Program-made: the position numbers and the translations under genes
The notes under the pieces: generated by a model
What the model was told of the DNA's origin: nothing
Database searches by the model: none
The model's input: the letters and a program-made list of their open reading frames with translations, nothing else
Shown: positions 1 to 8,874 of the stretch, piece after piece
Layout of the letters: each line of letters starts with the position of its first letter
How positions within the stretch are numbered: position 1 is the stretch's first letter
From: CAVONV01 sp963697355
GTDB lineage: Bacteria > Acidobacteriota > Vicinamibacteria > Marinacidobacterales > DATDRI01
DNA: 64,000 nucleotides
Direction of reading: 5' to 3'
Assembly: GCA_963697355.1 (NCBI GenBank)
Contig: CAVONV010000007.1
Coordinates: 1 to 64,000 of the forward strand

Positions 1-1
1 C

Positions 2-109
2 ACGCCCGACCTCGTCGATTCGTGGATCGCCTACAAGCGCGAGCACGAGGTGGACCCGATCCGTCTGCGCCCGCACCCGCACGAGTTCGAGCTCTACTAC
101 GACCTCTGA
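2..109 (+). CDS. glnA: Type I glutamine synthetase, C-terminal end only
   Basis: The window opens inside a gene; the last 35 codons are visible, ending in TGA. The residues WIAYKREHEVDPIRLRPHP and a terminal ELYYDL match the well-known C-terminus of type I glutamine synthetase, which makes glutamine from glutamate, ammonia and ATP in the cytoplasm. The Arg-Leu-Arg-Pro-His-Pro motif is characteristic. The catalytic domain lies outside the window. Codon use is strongly GC-ending, as in the rest of the first 3.7 kb, and consistent with an actinobacterial source unlike the genome after about 3705. Confidence 0.85.
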   Translation, partial: TPDLVDSWIAYKREHEVDPIRLRPHPHEFELYYDL

Positions 110-457
110 TCGGTCCCGCTCCCCGCACTCGCGCTGAGCTGCTGAACTGATGCGCCGGCACCCCGGCCGCCCTCGTGGCGGTCGGTACCACATTGCCGCA
201 CGGCGCCCGGGGACGCCCTTCACCGGCGGTCCGGGGCACCAGTCGCCCGCGAAGTTGGCGCCGGCGCCCGTCGACGAAGCGCCTACAGGTCGCGCGCGCC
301 GATGACCGTGAAGCCGCACGCGCCGAGATCGCCGCAGGACACCAGCGGTGAGCACCACCCGAGCCCACGGCACCGGCCGCCGGATCGACAACGGCCACGT
401 CTGTGACGCGCTCCGTTAGCGCACCTGCCTCGCCACGGCACGCCCGACACCAGTCTC
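110..457. other. Intergenic GC-rich stretch without a recognisable gene
   Basis: About 350 bases between the glnA end and the next reading frame. Open frames exist only because stop codons are rare at this GC content. I see no convincing start, ribosome site, tRNA or hairpin terminator here. Confidence 0.5.
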
Positions 458-927
458 GTGACGGGTGGCTTGTGGGACGCTCCTCCACATGACGCCCAAC
501 GCTCCGACGAAGACCAGATCCCGTCCGCACGCGGAACGTGGTGGTGTGCCGGTGGGGTGCTGCTCCTGGTTGGAGCGCTACCAGCCATGTACTTCTACAT
601 CCTGGGCAGGGAGTCGCAGAGCAGGTATTGCAACTCGGAGGTGTTCGTCAGGAGCGTCTGCGACCTGGCTCCGGAGAGGTTCGTCTGGGTCGCCGCCCTG
701 CTCGCCGCGCCGCTCCTGATCGGGCTTCTCATCGCGCGCCCACGGGGTGTGCGGATCTACGTGACCGTAGTCACCCTGGCCGCCTTGGGCTCTTCGCCCT
801 CCTGCTCGCGACCGGCGACCCGGACCGCCCGGTGTTCGAGCTCCACCCTCGCGAACATGGCGATGCCCGTGCCGACACTGCGCGCCAGCCTTCGTCGGTC
901 ACGTCGGACGACCGCGGTGCCGCATGA
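458..927 (+). pseudogene. Small hypothetical membrane protein, frameshifted
   Basis: Starting at a GTG, one frame reads a Trp-rich N-terminus and two clear hydrophobic segments (around residues 30-48 and 75-93) separated by a loop with CNSEVFVRSVCDL. At about base 785-793 the hydrophobic third segment is lost from this frame and continues in another one (LFALLLATGDP), which ends in TGA at 927. Joining the two gives a protein of about 155 residues with three membrane segments. I do not recognise the family. The break looks like a single-base indel in the assembly, like its neighbours. Confidence 0.5.
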
Positions 928-1095
928 CTGCCCGTCCCTCCCTGGACGAACGCCCGCGTGCTGCGTCGATGCCTAACCCCTGCCCCGAGATGGAGCACGG
1001 CGCGCGGAGGGTGCGTCCGCCTGCGCCTCGCAGGCCCCCGGGTGGTAGGAAGGACGCGCCCACCCGCCACGAGCGGGTCCGTCCTGAGGAGACCC

Positions 1096-1857
1096 ATGGC
1101 CTACTTCCGTCGCACCGGCGCGACGACCTTCGACCCGACCGAGCACGTGGGGGGCGCGTGGCGCACCGACGAGCAGCACGTACGCCTCGCTCGGCCTGCT
1201 GGCCCACCTCGTCGAGACGGACCGCGACGAGCGCGAGCAGCGACCTCGCCGTGACCCGGCTGTCGTACGACATCTGGGGGACGTACCCGCTCCTCGAGGT
1301 CGACACCCGGCTCACAGTGCTACGCACCGGGCGCACGGTCGAGCTCGTCGAGGCAGAGCTCACGTGCGGCGACCGCCGCGCGATCACGGTGCGCGCGTGG
1401 CTCGCCCGGACCTCCGACACCACAGCCTTGGCGGGCGGCGCTCCCCCGCCCGTGACCGCCGCAGGAGACGCCCGCCTAGGGATCCCTCGACCGTGTGGCC
1501 GGGCGGCTTCATCGAGTCGATCGACGTGCGTCGCTCCCTGGTCGAGCCCGGGCGCGGGACCGTGTGGGTCCGGACCGACCACGCGCTCGTCGCGGACGAG
1601 GACGCGAGCCCGCTCGCCCGCGCAGCGGGCCTGCTCGACGCGGCCAACGGCATGTCGGTGCGCGCGCACCCGCGCGAGGTCGCCTTCCCGAACCTGGACC
1701 TGACCGTCCACCTGCATCGCTCGCCTCGCGGGACTGGGTGGGCCTCGACACGACCGTGACGTTCGGCCGGACCGCCGACGACACGCACGCAGTGGTGCAT
1801 GACGAGCACGGAGCTGTCGGGGCGCTCGCGCAGTCGCTCGTCGTGCGCCCGATCTGA
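1096..1857 (+). pseudogene. Thioesterase-family protein (4HBT_3 type), several frameshifts
   Basis: The start MAYFRRTGATTFDPTEHVGG, with an upstream GAGGAG ribosome site, is typical of actinobacterial acyl-CoA thioesterase-like proteins with two hot-dog folds. The rest is spread over other frames: TRLSYDIWGTYPLLEVDTRL, then VWPGGFIESIDVRRSLVEPG, and finally DTTVTFGRTADDTHAVVHDE, ending in TGA at 1857. At least three single-base shifts are needed for one protein of about 250 residues. Such enzymes hydrolyse acyl-CoA thioesters; the substrate cannot be told. Repeated breaks in a conserved gene suggest sequencing error and not true decay. Confidence 0.65.
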
Positions 1858-1975
1858 TGCGAGCCCCCGCCGCGGGCGCAACGACGGAGTGAGCGCCGCC
1901 GTCGGGAGGCCCGGCGGCGCGCGGCCGGGTGGCGGCAGGCTCACCTGCCACCCGGCCGTCGGACGAGGGCGCCGC

Positions 1976-2825
1976 TCAGAGGCGACGCTCACGACGGAAC
2001 AGCGAGCGCGCCCACACGTACCCGGCGACGCCGATCACGACGCACCACGCCACGGCCTGCACCGCGGTCGAGCCCTCGAGCCCCGCACCGCCCGCGAGCA
2101 GGCCGCGCACGGTCTCGGTGATCGGCGTGAACGGCTGGTGTTCGGCGAACCAGCGCATCGGCGGTCGGCAAGGTGTCGGTCGGGCACAACCCGCTGCCGA
2201 GGAACGGCAGGAGGATCAGCGATCATCGGTGGTTGCTCGCGGTCTCGACGTCTGTCACGCGCCCGAGCCCCATGGCGACGCGACAGCCAGTCGAGGGCCG
2301 GGCCGAGCGTAGGACGAGCAGGCCGAAGACGGCGAGCCAGTCGAGCCGCGTCGACCCCCGGCCGGTAGCCGACCGCAACCGCGGCGCCCGAGCACGAGCA
2401 CGAGCGCGATCAGGCGCCTGGACGGCGCGCCGAGCACGTGGCCCGGAGAGCACCGGACACGGGCGAGATCGCCATCGTCCGGAACCGGGCCATGATGCCG
2501 CTCGCGGCATGTCCATGGCCGCCGCGCTCACGGCGCCCGGACGACGCTCGCCAGGACGGCGGTGATGAGCAGGAGTGCCGGGGGCGTAGTCCACGTACGT
2601 CGGCACGTCCTCCGGCTCGGGCGTGCCCCCGCCCGCGACCGCGCCGAGCGCCTCGCCGAACACGTACACGAACAGCAGCAGCATCACCAGGGGGCCGGCG
2701 ACGTGCGACCGACAGTCCCGGGTAGCGCACCGGCGCCGCAGGCTGCGGCGCAGCGTCGTCAGGAGTCGGCGAGCCGGTCGAGGTCGCGGGCGGTGGTCGG
2801 GGCGGTCGTGCGCGATGGCGGTCAT
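1976..2825 (-). pseudogene. ABC-2 type exporter permease (DrrB-like), frameshifted
   Basis: The N-terminus begins at an ATG at 2825 (MTAIAHDRP) followed by a basic stretch, then a hydrophobic run VMLLLFVYVFGEALGA typical of the first membrane helix of DrrB/ABC-2 permeases. The C-terminus, in another frame, reads TETVRGLLAGG, VAWCVVIGVAGY and ends RRERRL at the stop at 1976-1978. The middle is scattered over frames. It lies just downstream of an ATPase of the DrrA family, so the pair would form a drug or lipid exporter in the cytoplasmic membrane. The breaks look like assembly errors. Confidence 0.65.
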
Positions 2826-2881
2826 CGGACGTCTCTCCGAGTCCTGTGTCGTTCTGGTCTCTTCGTCGCTTGCCGGCTCGG

Positions 2882-3622
2882 TCAGCGCGAGGCATCGCCT
2901 GCGATCTCGGCGACGTGCACGGCCTTGAGCTCGTCCGGCGTGCCCTCGGCGACGACCCGCCCGCCGTCCAGGACGGCGACCGAGTCGGCGAGCCGTCGGC
3001 CTCGTCGAGGTACTGGGTGGTGAGCAGGATCGTGGTGCCGCCGGCGACGAGGCCGCGGACGATCGTCCCACAGGGTGTGGCGGCTGCGCGGGTCGAGCCC
3101 GGTGGTCGGCTCGTCGAGGAAGATCACGCGCGGCCGCCCCGACCAGCGTCATCGCGAGGTCGAGGCGGCGCCGCATGCCGCCGGAGTAGGTCGCGAGCGG
3201 CTTGCCGGGCGGCCTCGACGAGGTCGAAGCTGCTCGAGCAGCGCCGGCGCCCGCGCGCCGCCCGGCCGCCGGCCGAGGTGGCGCAGCGTCGGCCATCAGG
3301 GCGCAGGTTCTCGCTCGCCGGTGAGCAGCGTCGTCGACCGCGGAGAACTGGCCGGTGAGGCCGATGCGGCGCGCACCCCGTCGGGCTCGCGCACCACGTC
3401 GTGGCCGGCGACGCGCGCGACCGAGCCGGCATCCGGGCGCGCACCAGGGTCGAGAGGACGCGCACGTCGTGGTCTTGCCGGCGCCGTTCGGGCCGAGCAG
3501 CGCGGTCACGGTGCCGGCGGGCGACGGCGAGGTCGACCCCGTCGAGCACGACCTTCGGCTTCGCGCGTACGACTTGCGCAGGCCTGCGACCTCGATCGCG
3601 GGTCCGGGGTTGGGGTGGTCAT
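2882..3622 (-). pseudogene. ABC exporter ATP-binding protein (DrrA-like), frameshifted
   Basis: The ATG at 3622 begins MTTPTPDP. Pieces in different frames supply the ATPase motifs: Walker A as TALLGPNGAGKTTT, a Q-loop region (LTGQFSAVDD), the signature YSGGMRRRLDLAMTL, and Walker B with the D-loop as MIFLDEPTTGLDPRSR, then LADSVAVLDGGRVVAEGTPDEL. This order and wording are those of the daunorubicin-resistance DrrA family. It energises the neighbouring permease. Several single-base shifts break it. The exact C-terminus is uncertain, because another frame runs without a stop toward the permease start. Confidence 0.7.
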
Positions 3623-3699
3623 GTGCTTCTCCTTCGATGGTGGTGGACGTGCGGGTGGAGCGACGATCAGGTGGGGCACGGAGTGCCCTCGGCTCGCGT

Positions 3700-3715
3700 C
3701 CAGCACGACGCCTAC
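3700..3715. other. Probable chimeric assembly junction
   Basis: To the left are GC-rich, frameshifted, actinobacterial-type genes; to the right are intact dsr genes of moderate GC. The change occurs within a few bases of the dsrJ stop codon at 3712-3714. In known dsrMKJOP operons dsrO and dsrP follow dsrJ immediately, but here the sequence beyond the stop is the upstream region of a DrrA-like gene. Confidence 0.8.
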
Positions 3716-4125
3716 TCCTTTACGGCTAGCTGTACACTTCCCTCTTTGGCCACTTCCGGCGAAACGTGGCAATCCCAGCAGTAAGGGGTCACGCTGACGT
3801 AGTTGTGGCACGAGTCACAAAAATTGGTTTTGCTCACGTGGCACTTCATGCAGGTGCCGGAGAGGCTCATTTCGTACTTGACGCCGTTGGTCGACACGTA
3901 CACGCGCTGCCCCTCTCGAACAACGGCATCCCGCCACTCGTTCAAGAGATCCATGTGGTAAGCCCGCATGTAGTCTTTTGATTCGACGCAGCTCGTCTGG
4001 TCCTTGGGAAGCTCGGGATCCGGTACGTAGCCGGACTTTCCCTGGATGATGCTAAACCAGAACGGGAACGTTAAGAGAATGACGGCGATGACGAGCCCGG
4101 CGATGATTTTGCCGCTATCATGCAT
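3712..4125 (-). CDS. dsrJ: DsrJ, triheme cytochrome c of the DsrMKJOP complex
   Basis: A 137-residue protein with an N-terminal uncleaved membrane anchor (residues 7-27) and three CXXCH heme motifs: CMKCH (92-96), CDSCH (103-107) and CWDCH (116-120). Cys46 in TSCVES corresponds to the conserved cysteine thought to ligate one heme with His/Cys coordination in DsrJ. The protein faces the periplasm and passes electrons within the DsrMKJOP complex, which links the quinone pool or periplasm to DsrC trisulfide reduction. The start overlaps the end of dsrK by eight bases. It is the last intact gene before the assembly break, so its partners dsrO and dsrP are not seen. Confidence 0.92.
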   Translation of the reverse strand: MHDSGKIIAGLVIAVILLTFPFWFSIIQGKSGYVPDPELPKDQTSCVESKDYMRAYHMDLLNEWRDAVVREGQRVYVSTNGVKYEMSLSGTCMKCHVSKTNFCDSCHNYVSVTPYCWDCHVSPEVAKEGSVQLAVKE

Positions 4126-5759
4126 CAGCTGTACCCCCCTGTAGCTCCTCGAGAGACTCGAGGCGGAGATTCATAGTCCGTTCCTTCTCACCCTTCATGA
4201 TCATCGCGTTAGCCAACATCTCGTGAATACCGGTGACGTCGACTCCTGGAGCCCAGTAATCACACACCGTAATGAGCGTGGCTCGGTCGATGGCGCAAAT
4301 GGCTGCGAGCATGTTGACGCCGTACCTTTCCTGGACGAACTTGACGGCGCTTCCCCGAGGTAGTCCGCCACGCAGCCGCATTTCCATGTTCTCGTCCGTC
4401 CCCAAACCGGCACCTCCTCCACAGCAGAAGGTCTCCTCTCGAATCGTGTTCTCCGGCATCTCATAAAAATGGTTACAGATGTTCTTGATGACGTACCGAG
4501 GCTCCTCGAAGAATCCCATAGCGCGGGCGGGATTGCAGGAGTCATGGAATGTGAGCTTGATGTGGTCGTTGCGACGGGGATCCAAATTCAGTTTCCCGTG
4601 CTTGATGAGGTCGGCCACGAACTCGATAATGTGAACCATCTTTGTCGACTTAGTATTCTCGAAGACCGTACCCGTGTAAGGAGACCGCGGTACTTCGAGG
4701 AAATCCGGCGAACCGTTCATAGTGTCCATGTATTGATGAAGAACTCGCCACATGTGGCCGCACTCTCCGCCGAGAATCCACTTCACGCCCAAGCGCTTGG
4801 CCTCGGCATAAATCTTTGCGTTCAAGCGCTTGATAGTCTCGTGCGATGTAAAGAGGCCGAAATTGCCGCTCTCCGAGGCATAGGTGCTCCAGGTGTAGTT
4901 GAGGCCCAGCTCGTGGAAGAGCATCATGTAGCCCATACAAGTGAACGTGCCCGGATCAGCGAGGAAATCCCCCGAGGGCGTCACGAAGAGAATGTCCGCA
5001 CCTTTTTTGTTGATGGGAATATCGACGCGGATACCGGTCACTTCCTCGATGTCATCAGCGAAGAACTCCAACGTATCCTTGAGCCCGTGGGGCTGGATGC
5101 CGAGGTGGTTTCCCGTCCGGTAACAATTGGCGACCGGCTCCAAGACCCAATTGACGTTCAAACCCAGCAGGTTGAGGAGCTCGCGACCCATCATCGTGAT
5201 TTCCGCCGTATCGATTCCATAGGGACAGTACACCGAGCATCGGCGGCACTCGGTGCATTGAAAGAAGTAGTAGAACCACTCCTTGATGACATCAATGGTG
5301 AGCTCTCGACCTCCCGCGAGCTTGCCCAAGAGCTTACCGGCCATCGTGAAATCGTTGCGATAGACGGAACGAAGGAGCTCCGCGCGAAGAACCGGCATGT
5401 TCTTGGGGTCACCCCCTCCGATATAGAAATGGCATTTATCGGCGCAGGCGCCGCAACGGACACAAATGTCCATGAAGACCTTGAAGGAACGGTACTTGTC
5501 CAGTCGTTCCTTGATCCCCTTCAGAATGATCTCTTTCCAGTTCTCCGGAAGCTTCCAGTCCTCCTCGACGGGAGACCACTGCCGAGGATTGGGAAAGCCC
5601 AAGTATTCCAGATGCCTGGGTTTTGCGGGGTAGATATAGGAACCTGGGCGGAAATCGACTGGGGTATCCACCCATTCGGTCTTCGGGCGGGTGGTAGTCG
5701 ACCTGAAGCAGCTCGTCCTTCTTGTAGTATTCGACTTGATCGGGTTTCACCTCTACCAT
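4118..5759 (-). CDS. dsrK: DsrK, HdrD-like iron-sulfur subunit; one frameshift near the N-terminus
   Basis: The main frame from 5671 to 4118 carries two ferredoxin-type clusters (CVRCGACADKCHF and CTECRRCSVYCPYG) and the HdrD-type CCG motifs (SCNPARAMG, ETFCCGGGAGLG) that bind the noncubane active-site cluster. It is the cytoplasmic catalytic subunit proposed to act on the DsrC trisulfide. The true start is probably the ATG at 5759, four bases from the dsrM stop, reading MVEVKPDQVEYYKKDELLQV and DYHPP; removing one G at about 5684-5687 joins this to KTEWVDTPVDFRPG, a stretch typical of DsrK. The GTG at 5671 is a weaker start. A sequence error is the likeliest cause. Confidence 0.9.
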
Positions 5760-5763
5760 GCCG

Positions 5764-6768
5764 CTACTCCTTCGTCGCTCTCTCAGGGTGCTCGACCGGG
5801 ATACCGGCTTCGATCATCTTGTCCCTGAACTCATCCTCGTATTCTTCGTAGGTGTGCACCTTCACCGGCGCGTTCCAAGGATTGATGTGTCTCACCATAC
5901 GGTTGTTGTTGGCCAGGTTCCGGGTCGGACTCAGGAACACTCCTCCCAGGTGCACGAGCTTACTGAAAGGAAAATACATGAAGAGTACCGAGACCAGGAA
6001 TATGTGCCCATAGAAGAGCCAGTGGACTTCGGGTGCCACGGGCTTGAAGCTGAGCAGCCCCATACCCAGCTCTTTGACGGCTACGATGTCCGTTTTGATG
6101 AAGTGTCGCAGAATCGCGCCGGTTGTACCAATCCCCAAGAGCAGAAAAAGCGGGAAATAATCGCTCAGAAGTGAAATGTAGCGTACCTTCGCGTCGTAGA
6201 TTCTTCTAGCGAACAGATAGGCCACCGACACCACCAGGATAAACGTGCTGGCGTAGACGACCGGGACTCCGACCTGGAAGAATCCATCAAGATTCTGCAA
6301 GAACACCGTGAAACCGGGAACCGGCTCCGTGAAGAAGCGCATGTGCCGGAGGAACACGACAAGAAACGAATAATGGAACGCCAAGGCACCCATCCACAGC
6401 CACTTGTCGGGTCCATAGACGGCCCGGCCTTCCTTGATCTCCGCCCGCGTGTTCCTGAACAGAGAGCGGAAAAAGAGCACCTCGAGCGCCATCCTGCCGA
6501 CCACGCCGACTCCGTCATGTGGATTGTCGAAACGGCTCGATTTGATCCAGGGCAGAGACTTCTCCTGACCACACGTCGTGGGGATTCGGAACGGCACGGG
6601 AGACTTGGCCCAATCCACTACACGATAGATCATGCCGCCAAGAAAGATGACAATGGCGGCATAGGGGAAAACCACCCCGAATAGGAAATGAAGGCCCAAA
6701 ACCTCCACTCCAAGGATGGCCAGCAGCAAGAGGGCAACAACGGCAACTAGGGACAAAACGATCTTCAT
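5764..6768 (-). CDS. dsrM: DsrM, membrane cytochrome b subunit of DsrMKJOP
   Basis: A 334-residue membrane protein with two N-terminal hydrophobic helices (residues 5-45) and at least four more between about 125 and 290, resembling NarI-type diheme cytochrome b. Histidines in the helices (for example in HYSFLVVFLRHMRFF and LRHFIKTDIV) are candidates for heme b ligands. DsrM exchanges electrons with the menaquinone pool and passes them to DsrK. Its start overlaps the preceding RsbRD-type gene by four bases (ATGA type), and dsrK follows closely, so the genes are translationally coupled. Confidence 0.93.
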   Translation of the reverse strand: MKIVLSLVAVVALLLLAILGVEVLGLHFLFGVVFPYAAIVIFLGGMIYRVVDWAKSPVPFRIPTTCGQEKSLPWIKSSRFDNPHDGVGVVGRMALEVLFFRSLFRNTRAEIKEGRAVYGPDKWLWMGALAFHYSFLVVFLRHMRFFTEPVPGFTVFLQNLDGFFQVGVPVVYASTFILVVSVAYLFARRIYDAKVRYISLLSDYFPLFLLLGIGTTGAILRHFIKTDIVAVKELGMGLLSFKPVAPEVHWLFYGHIFLVSVLFMYFPFSKLVHLGGVFLSPTRNLANNNRMVRHINPWNAPVKVHTYEEYEDEFRDKMIEAGIPVEHPERATKE

Positions 6769-7355
6769 GAGCCACCACCTCTAGGCCGGCATAGGTTGTT
6801 CATTGCCCAGTCTTCTTCTGGTTCTGGGTCTTCATCAAGGACGATCAAATTCGATTTCTTCAGTAACCGGAATCCGGTTCTCTTGATCTCGTTTATCCGA
6901 AGCTCGAAGAGCTCCTCACGTGACTTCATATAGATGTCGAAGGCGAAAAGCACCAATTGATCGATTCGAGTCTCGAAGGTCATCAACTCAACGGCCAATC
7001 TAGAATCCTCGAGTTCCTCCTCGAGCACTTCTCTTATCGCTTGCTTCAAAGACAGAACGAAAGAGAGGGCTTGCGACGGATTGAGCTCCTGGACAGAGCG
7101 AATCTTGATGACATCTTCGAGGTGAGCACACAATCGGTTGGCAGACTCGAGCCCCAGCGGGAACTCCGCTTCAAAAAGCTCGTCAACGATGGCTTTCGTC
7201 GCCGAGCGAAGAGCTTGGCCCACCGGATTGGCGAACGGGTCCTTTGTTTGCTTGAAAAAGACGGCTGTTCGTGACGCGTAGGTCTCGAGGGTTCTATCCA
7301 ACCATTTCTCGGCAATCGCAGTCTTGTTCTTCTGCAAGAGGTCTTTCAGCGTCAT
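6765..7355 (-). CDS. RsbRD N-terminal domain protein, dsr-associated
   Basis: A 196-residue soluble, mostly helical protein starting MTLKDLLQKNKTAIAEKWLD, the typical opening of RsbRD-type sensory (globin-like, non-heme) domains. Similar proteins are commonly encoded directly upstream of dsrM in sulfate reducers. No STAS domain follows, so it is not a full stressosome protein. Its stop overlaps the start of dsrM. A role in assembling or regulating the Dsr membrane complex is inference from position. The distal Arg- and Gly-rich tail may be unstructured. Confidence 0.75.
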   Translation of the reverse strand: MTLKDLLQKNKTAIAEKWLDRTLETYASRTAVFFKQTKDPFANPVGQALRSATKAIVDELFEAEFPLGLESANRLCAHLEDVIKIRSVQELNPSQALSFVLSLKQAIREVLEEELEDSRLAVELMTFETRIDQLVLFAFDIYMKSREELFELRINEIKRTGFRLLKKSNLIVLDEDPEPEEDWAMNNLCRPRGGGS

Positions 7356-7409
7356 TCCTGAACCTACGGTGAGAGTCGAGCGACCATTACGGACACATCC
7401 CGGCTCGCA

Positions 7410-7438
7410 GCTGTTCCGGCATCTAGCGCCGGAACAGC
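7410..7438 (-). terminator. Hairpin between dsrC and the RsbRD-dsrMKJ segment
   Basis: A perfect 11-bp inverted repeat (GCTGTTCCGGC and GCCGGAACAGC) with a 7-base loop lies 20 bases past the dsrC stop. An outer GAGAGTC/GACTCTC pair flanks it. There is no T-tract, so it is more likely an RNA processing or stabilising hairpin or a weak attenuator than a full terminator. It would favour high dsrC mRNA relative to dsrMKJ. Confidence 0.55.
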
Positions 7439-7458
7439 AACGATGACTCTCGTCAGTT

Positions 7459-7776
7459 TTATACGCAGCCTGTAGGCTTAGGAAGACCAGCGACTTTGCA
7501 AGCCCCCTTTGCCGGACCGGATGGGAACAGTTCGTAGACTTTGTTCAGTTTGAAACCCGTCGCCTTGCAGAGCTTTCGAATCATGGGGGCAATACCGTAC
7601 TCGAGGTAGTACTCGCGCAGGTAGTTGACCAGCTTCCAGTGCTCTTCGGTCAGTTCCTCCACGCCCTCCGTCTTGGCAAGCGCAACGGCGACGTCCTGAT
7701 TCCAGCGCTCAGGCTCCTGAATGAAACCGTCCTCATCAATCTCTAATGTAGTATCTCCAACTTGGAACTCAGGCAT
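7459..7776 (-). CDS. dsrC: DsrC sulfur-carrier protein
   Basis: A 105-residue protein of the TusE/DsrC family. Both cysteines of true DsrC are present in the flexible C-terminal arm: Cys93 in PAKGACKVAG and the penultimate Cys104 in PKPTGCV, eleven residues apart. In sulfite reduction DsrAB loads sulfur between these two cysteines to give a trisulfide that the DsrMKJOP complex then reduces, so the gene is functional by its key residues. It lies 22 bases downstream of a TPR gene and is separated from the dsrM segment by a strong hairpin, which fits its usual high expression. Confidence 0.95.
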   Translation of the reverse strand: MPEFQVGDTTLEIDEDGFIQEPERWNQDVAVALAKTEGVEELTEEHWKLVNYLREYYLEYGIAPMIRKLCKATGFKLNKVYELFPSGPAKGACKVAGLPKPTGCV

Positions 7777-7797
7777 TGCATGTCCTCCTTATGCTGT

Positions 7798-8403
7798 TTA
7801 CTGGTCCGACTCTTTCGAATCCGGGCCAATCTCAAATATGGGAGCCGGACCTCCGGTCCCCCCCACCGTCACCTCCGGCAACGGTGCACTTTCCATTGCT
7901 TTCAAAAACGCTGGTTCCGGCGTATATCCAAGGGCCATCGCCCTATCCAGGTAGGCCCTTGCTTGGTCGACCTCGCCCTGGGCGTTGAGTCCTACCGCCA
8001 GATAATAGTGAGCTCCCGGGTTTTGGGGCTCCCGTTCGAGTACTCTGCGAAAAGAGCTCACCATTTCTTCTGTATCGCCTTTGTATAGGTAGCCCAATCC
8101 CTGATTGAAATGACCTTGAACCAGGTCAGGGTTCAGGTCTAACGCCCGCTGATTGGCCTTCACGCACCCCTCTAAGTCCCAGCGAAACAACAACACTCCG
8201 CCCAGATTGCTCCAGGCTTCGGCAAAATCGGGGTCGAGCTCCACGGACCGTCGTATGGTCTCTTCCGCTCTGTCGATGAATCCGGCTTTCATCAATGCCG
8301 TGCCCAGATTCAAATGAGCCTTTGCCGAATCTGGATTGTCGGCAACGGCTGCTCGCAGTTCCTTCAATCGGGCCCCACGAGCGGCTGACGCGTTATTCTT
8401 CAC
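7798..8403 (-). CDS. TPR-repeat protein within the dsr operon
   Basis: A 201-residue soluble protein built of about four tetratricopeptide repeats between residues 20 and 160; repeat signatures such as AHLNLGTALMKAGFIDRAEE and AWSNLGGVLLF are clear. TPR arrays bind other proteins. There is no signal peptide, so it should be cytoplasmic. Its start overlaps the preceding HEAT-like gene by four bases, and dsrC follows after 22 bases. A scaffold or assembly role for the sulfite-reduction proteins is inference from location. Confidence 0.75.
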   Translation of the reverse strand: MKNNASAARGARLKELRAAVADNPDSAKAHLNLGTALMKAGFIDRAEETIRRSVELDPDFAEAWSNLGGVLLFRWDLEGCVKANQRALDLNPDLVQGHFNQGLGYLYKGDTEEMVSSFRRVLEREPQNPGAHYYLAVGLNAQGEVDQARAYLDRAMALGYTPEPAFLKAMESAPLPEVTVGGTGGPAPIFEIGPDSKESDQ

Positions 8404-8870
8404 AGGCTCTCCTCACGCGAGGACTCTCGACACTCATTGAGTGATCGACCCAGGATCTCTCCCACTTTGCCGGGACATCGACTGGCAACCGTCTTCAGAG
8501 TCTTGGCAATTCCCTCCTGTAATCCTGGGTCCGCGGCAAGCCGAGTCAGGTCGGGAACCATGGGTAGCAAGAGCTCTGGATTCTCATGGGCAACAGCTTG
8601 AAGCACTGCTGGAGCCGTGAGTGCGTTGGTCCCCGCTTCGTCGTTCATCGCCCAGATCAACCGCCTCACGGCTTCTTGGACGAGCTTGGGGTGGTACCGT
8701 GACGCCAAAGCGACTCCCCGCGTCGCCGTCTTACGTATCCCCAGATCCGGGTGGTAGCTCATACCCAACAAGTATCGAAGCGCCCGAGGCTCATTCTCGA
8801 CGAGATCCTCGAGCTCACCATTCATTTCTCCTCGACGAACGGCTTCATGGATACGTTCGCGCAAACTCAC
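8400..8870 (-). CDS. HEAT-like repeat protein within the dsr operon
   Basis: An all-helical protein of about 156 residues with HEAT-type repeats (LGMSYHPDLGIRKTATRGVA, LIWAMNDEAGTNALTAPAVL). The first in-frame ATG lies inside dsrN; the GTG at 8870, five bases beyond the dsrN stop, is the better start. No catalytic motif is seen. Similar HEAT/PBS-lyase-like proteins occur near dsr genes in some sulfate reducers, but I cannot name this one. The tight overlap with the TPR gene suggests that the two products work together. Confidence 0.6.
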   Translation of the reverse strand: MSLRERIHEAVRRGEMNGELEDLVENEPRALRYLLGMSYHPDLGIRKTATRGVALASRYHPKLVQEAVRRLIWAMNDEAGTNALTAPAVLQAVAHENPELLLPMVPDLTRLAADPGLQEGIAKTLKTVASRCPGKVGEILGRSLNECRESSREESL

Positions 8871-8874
8871 AGCC

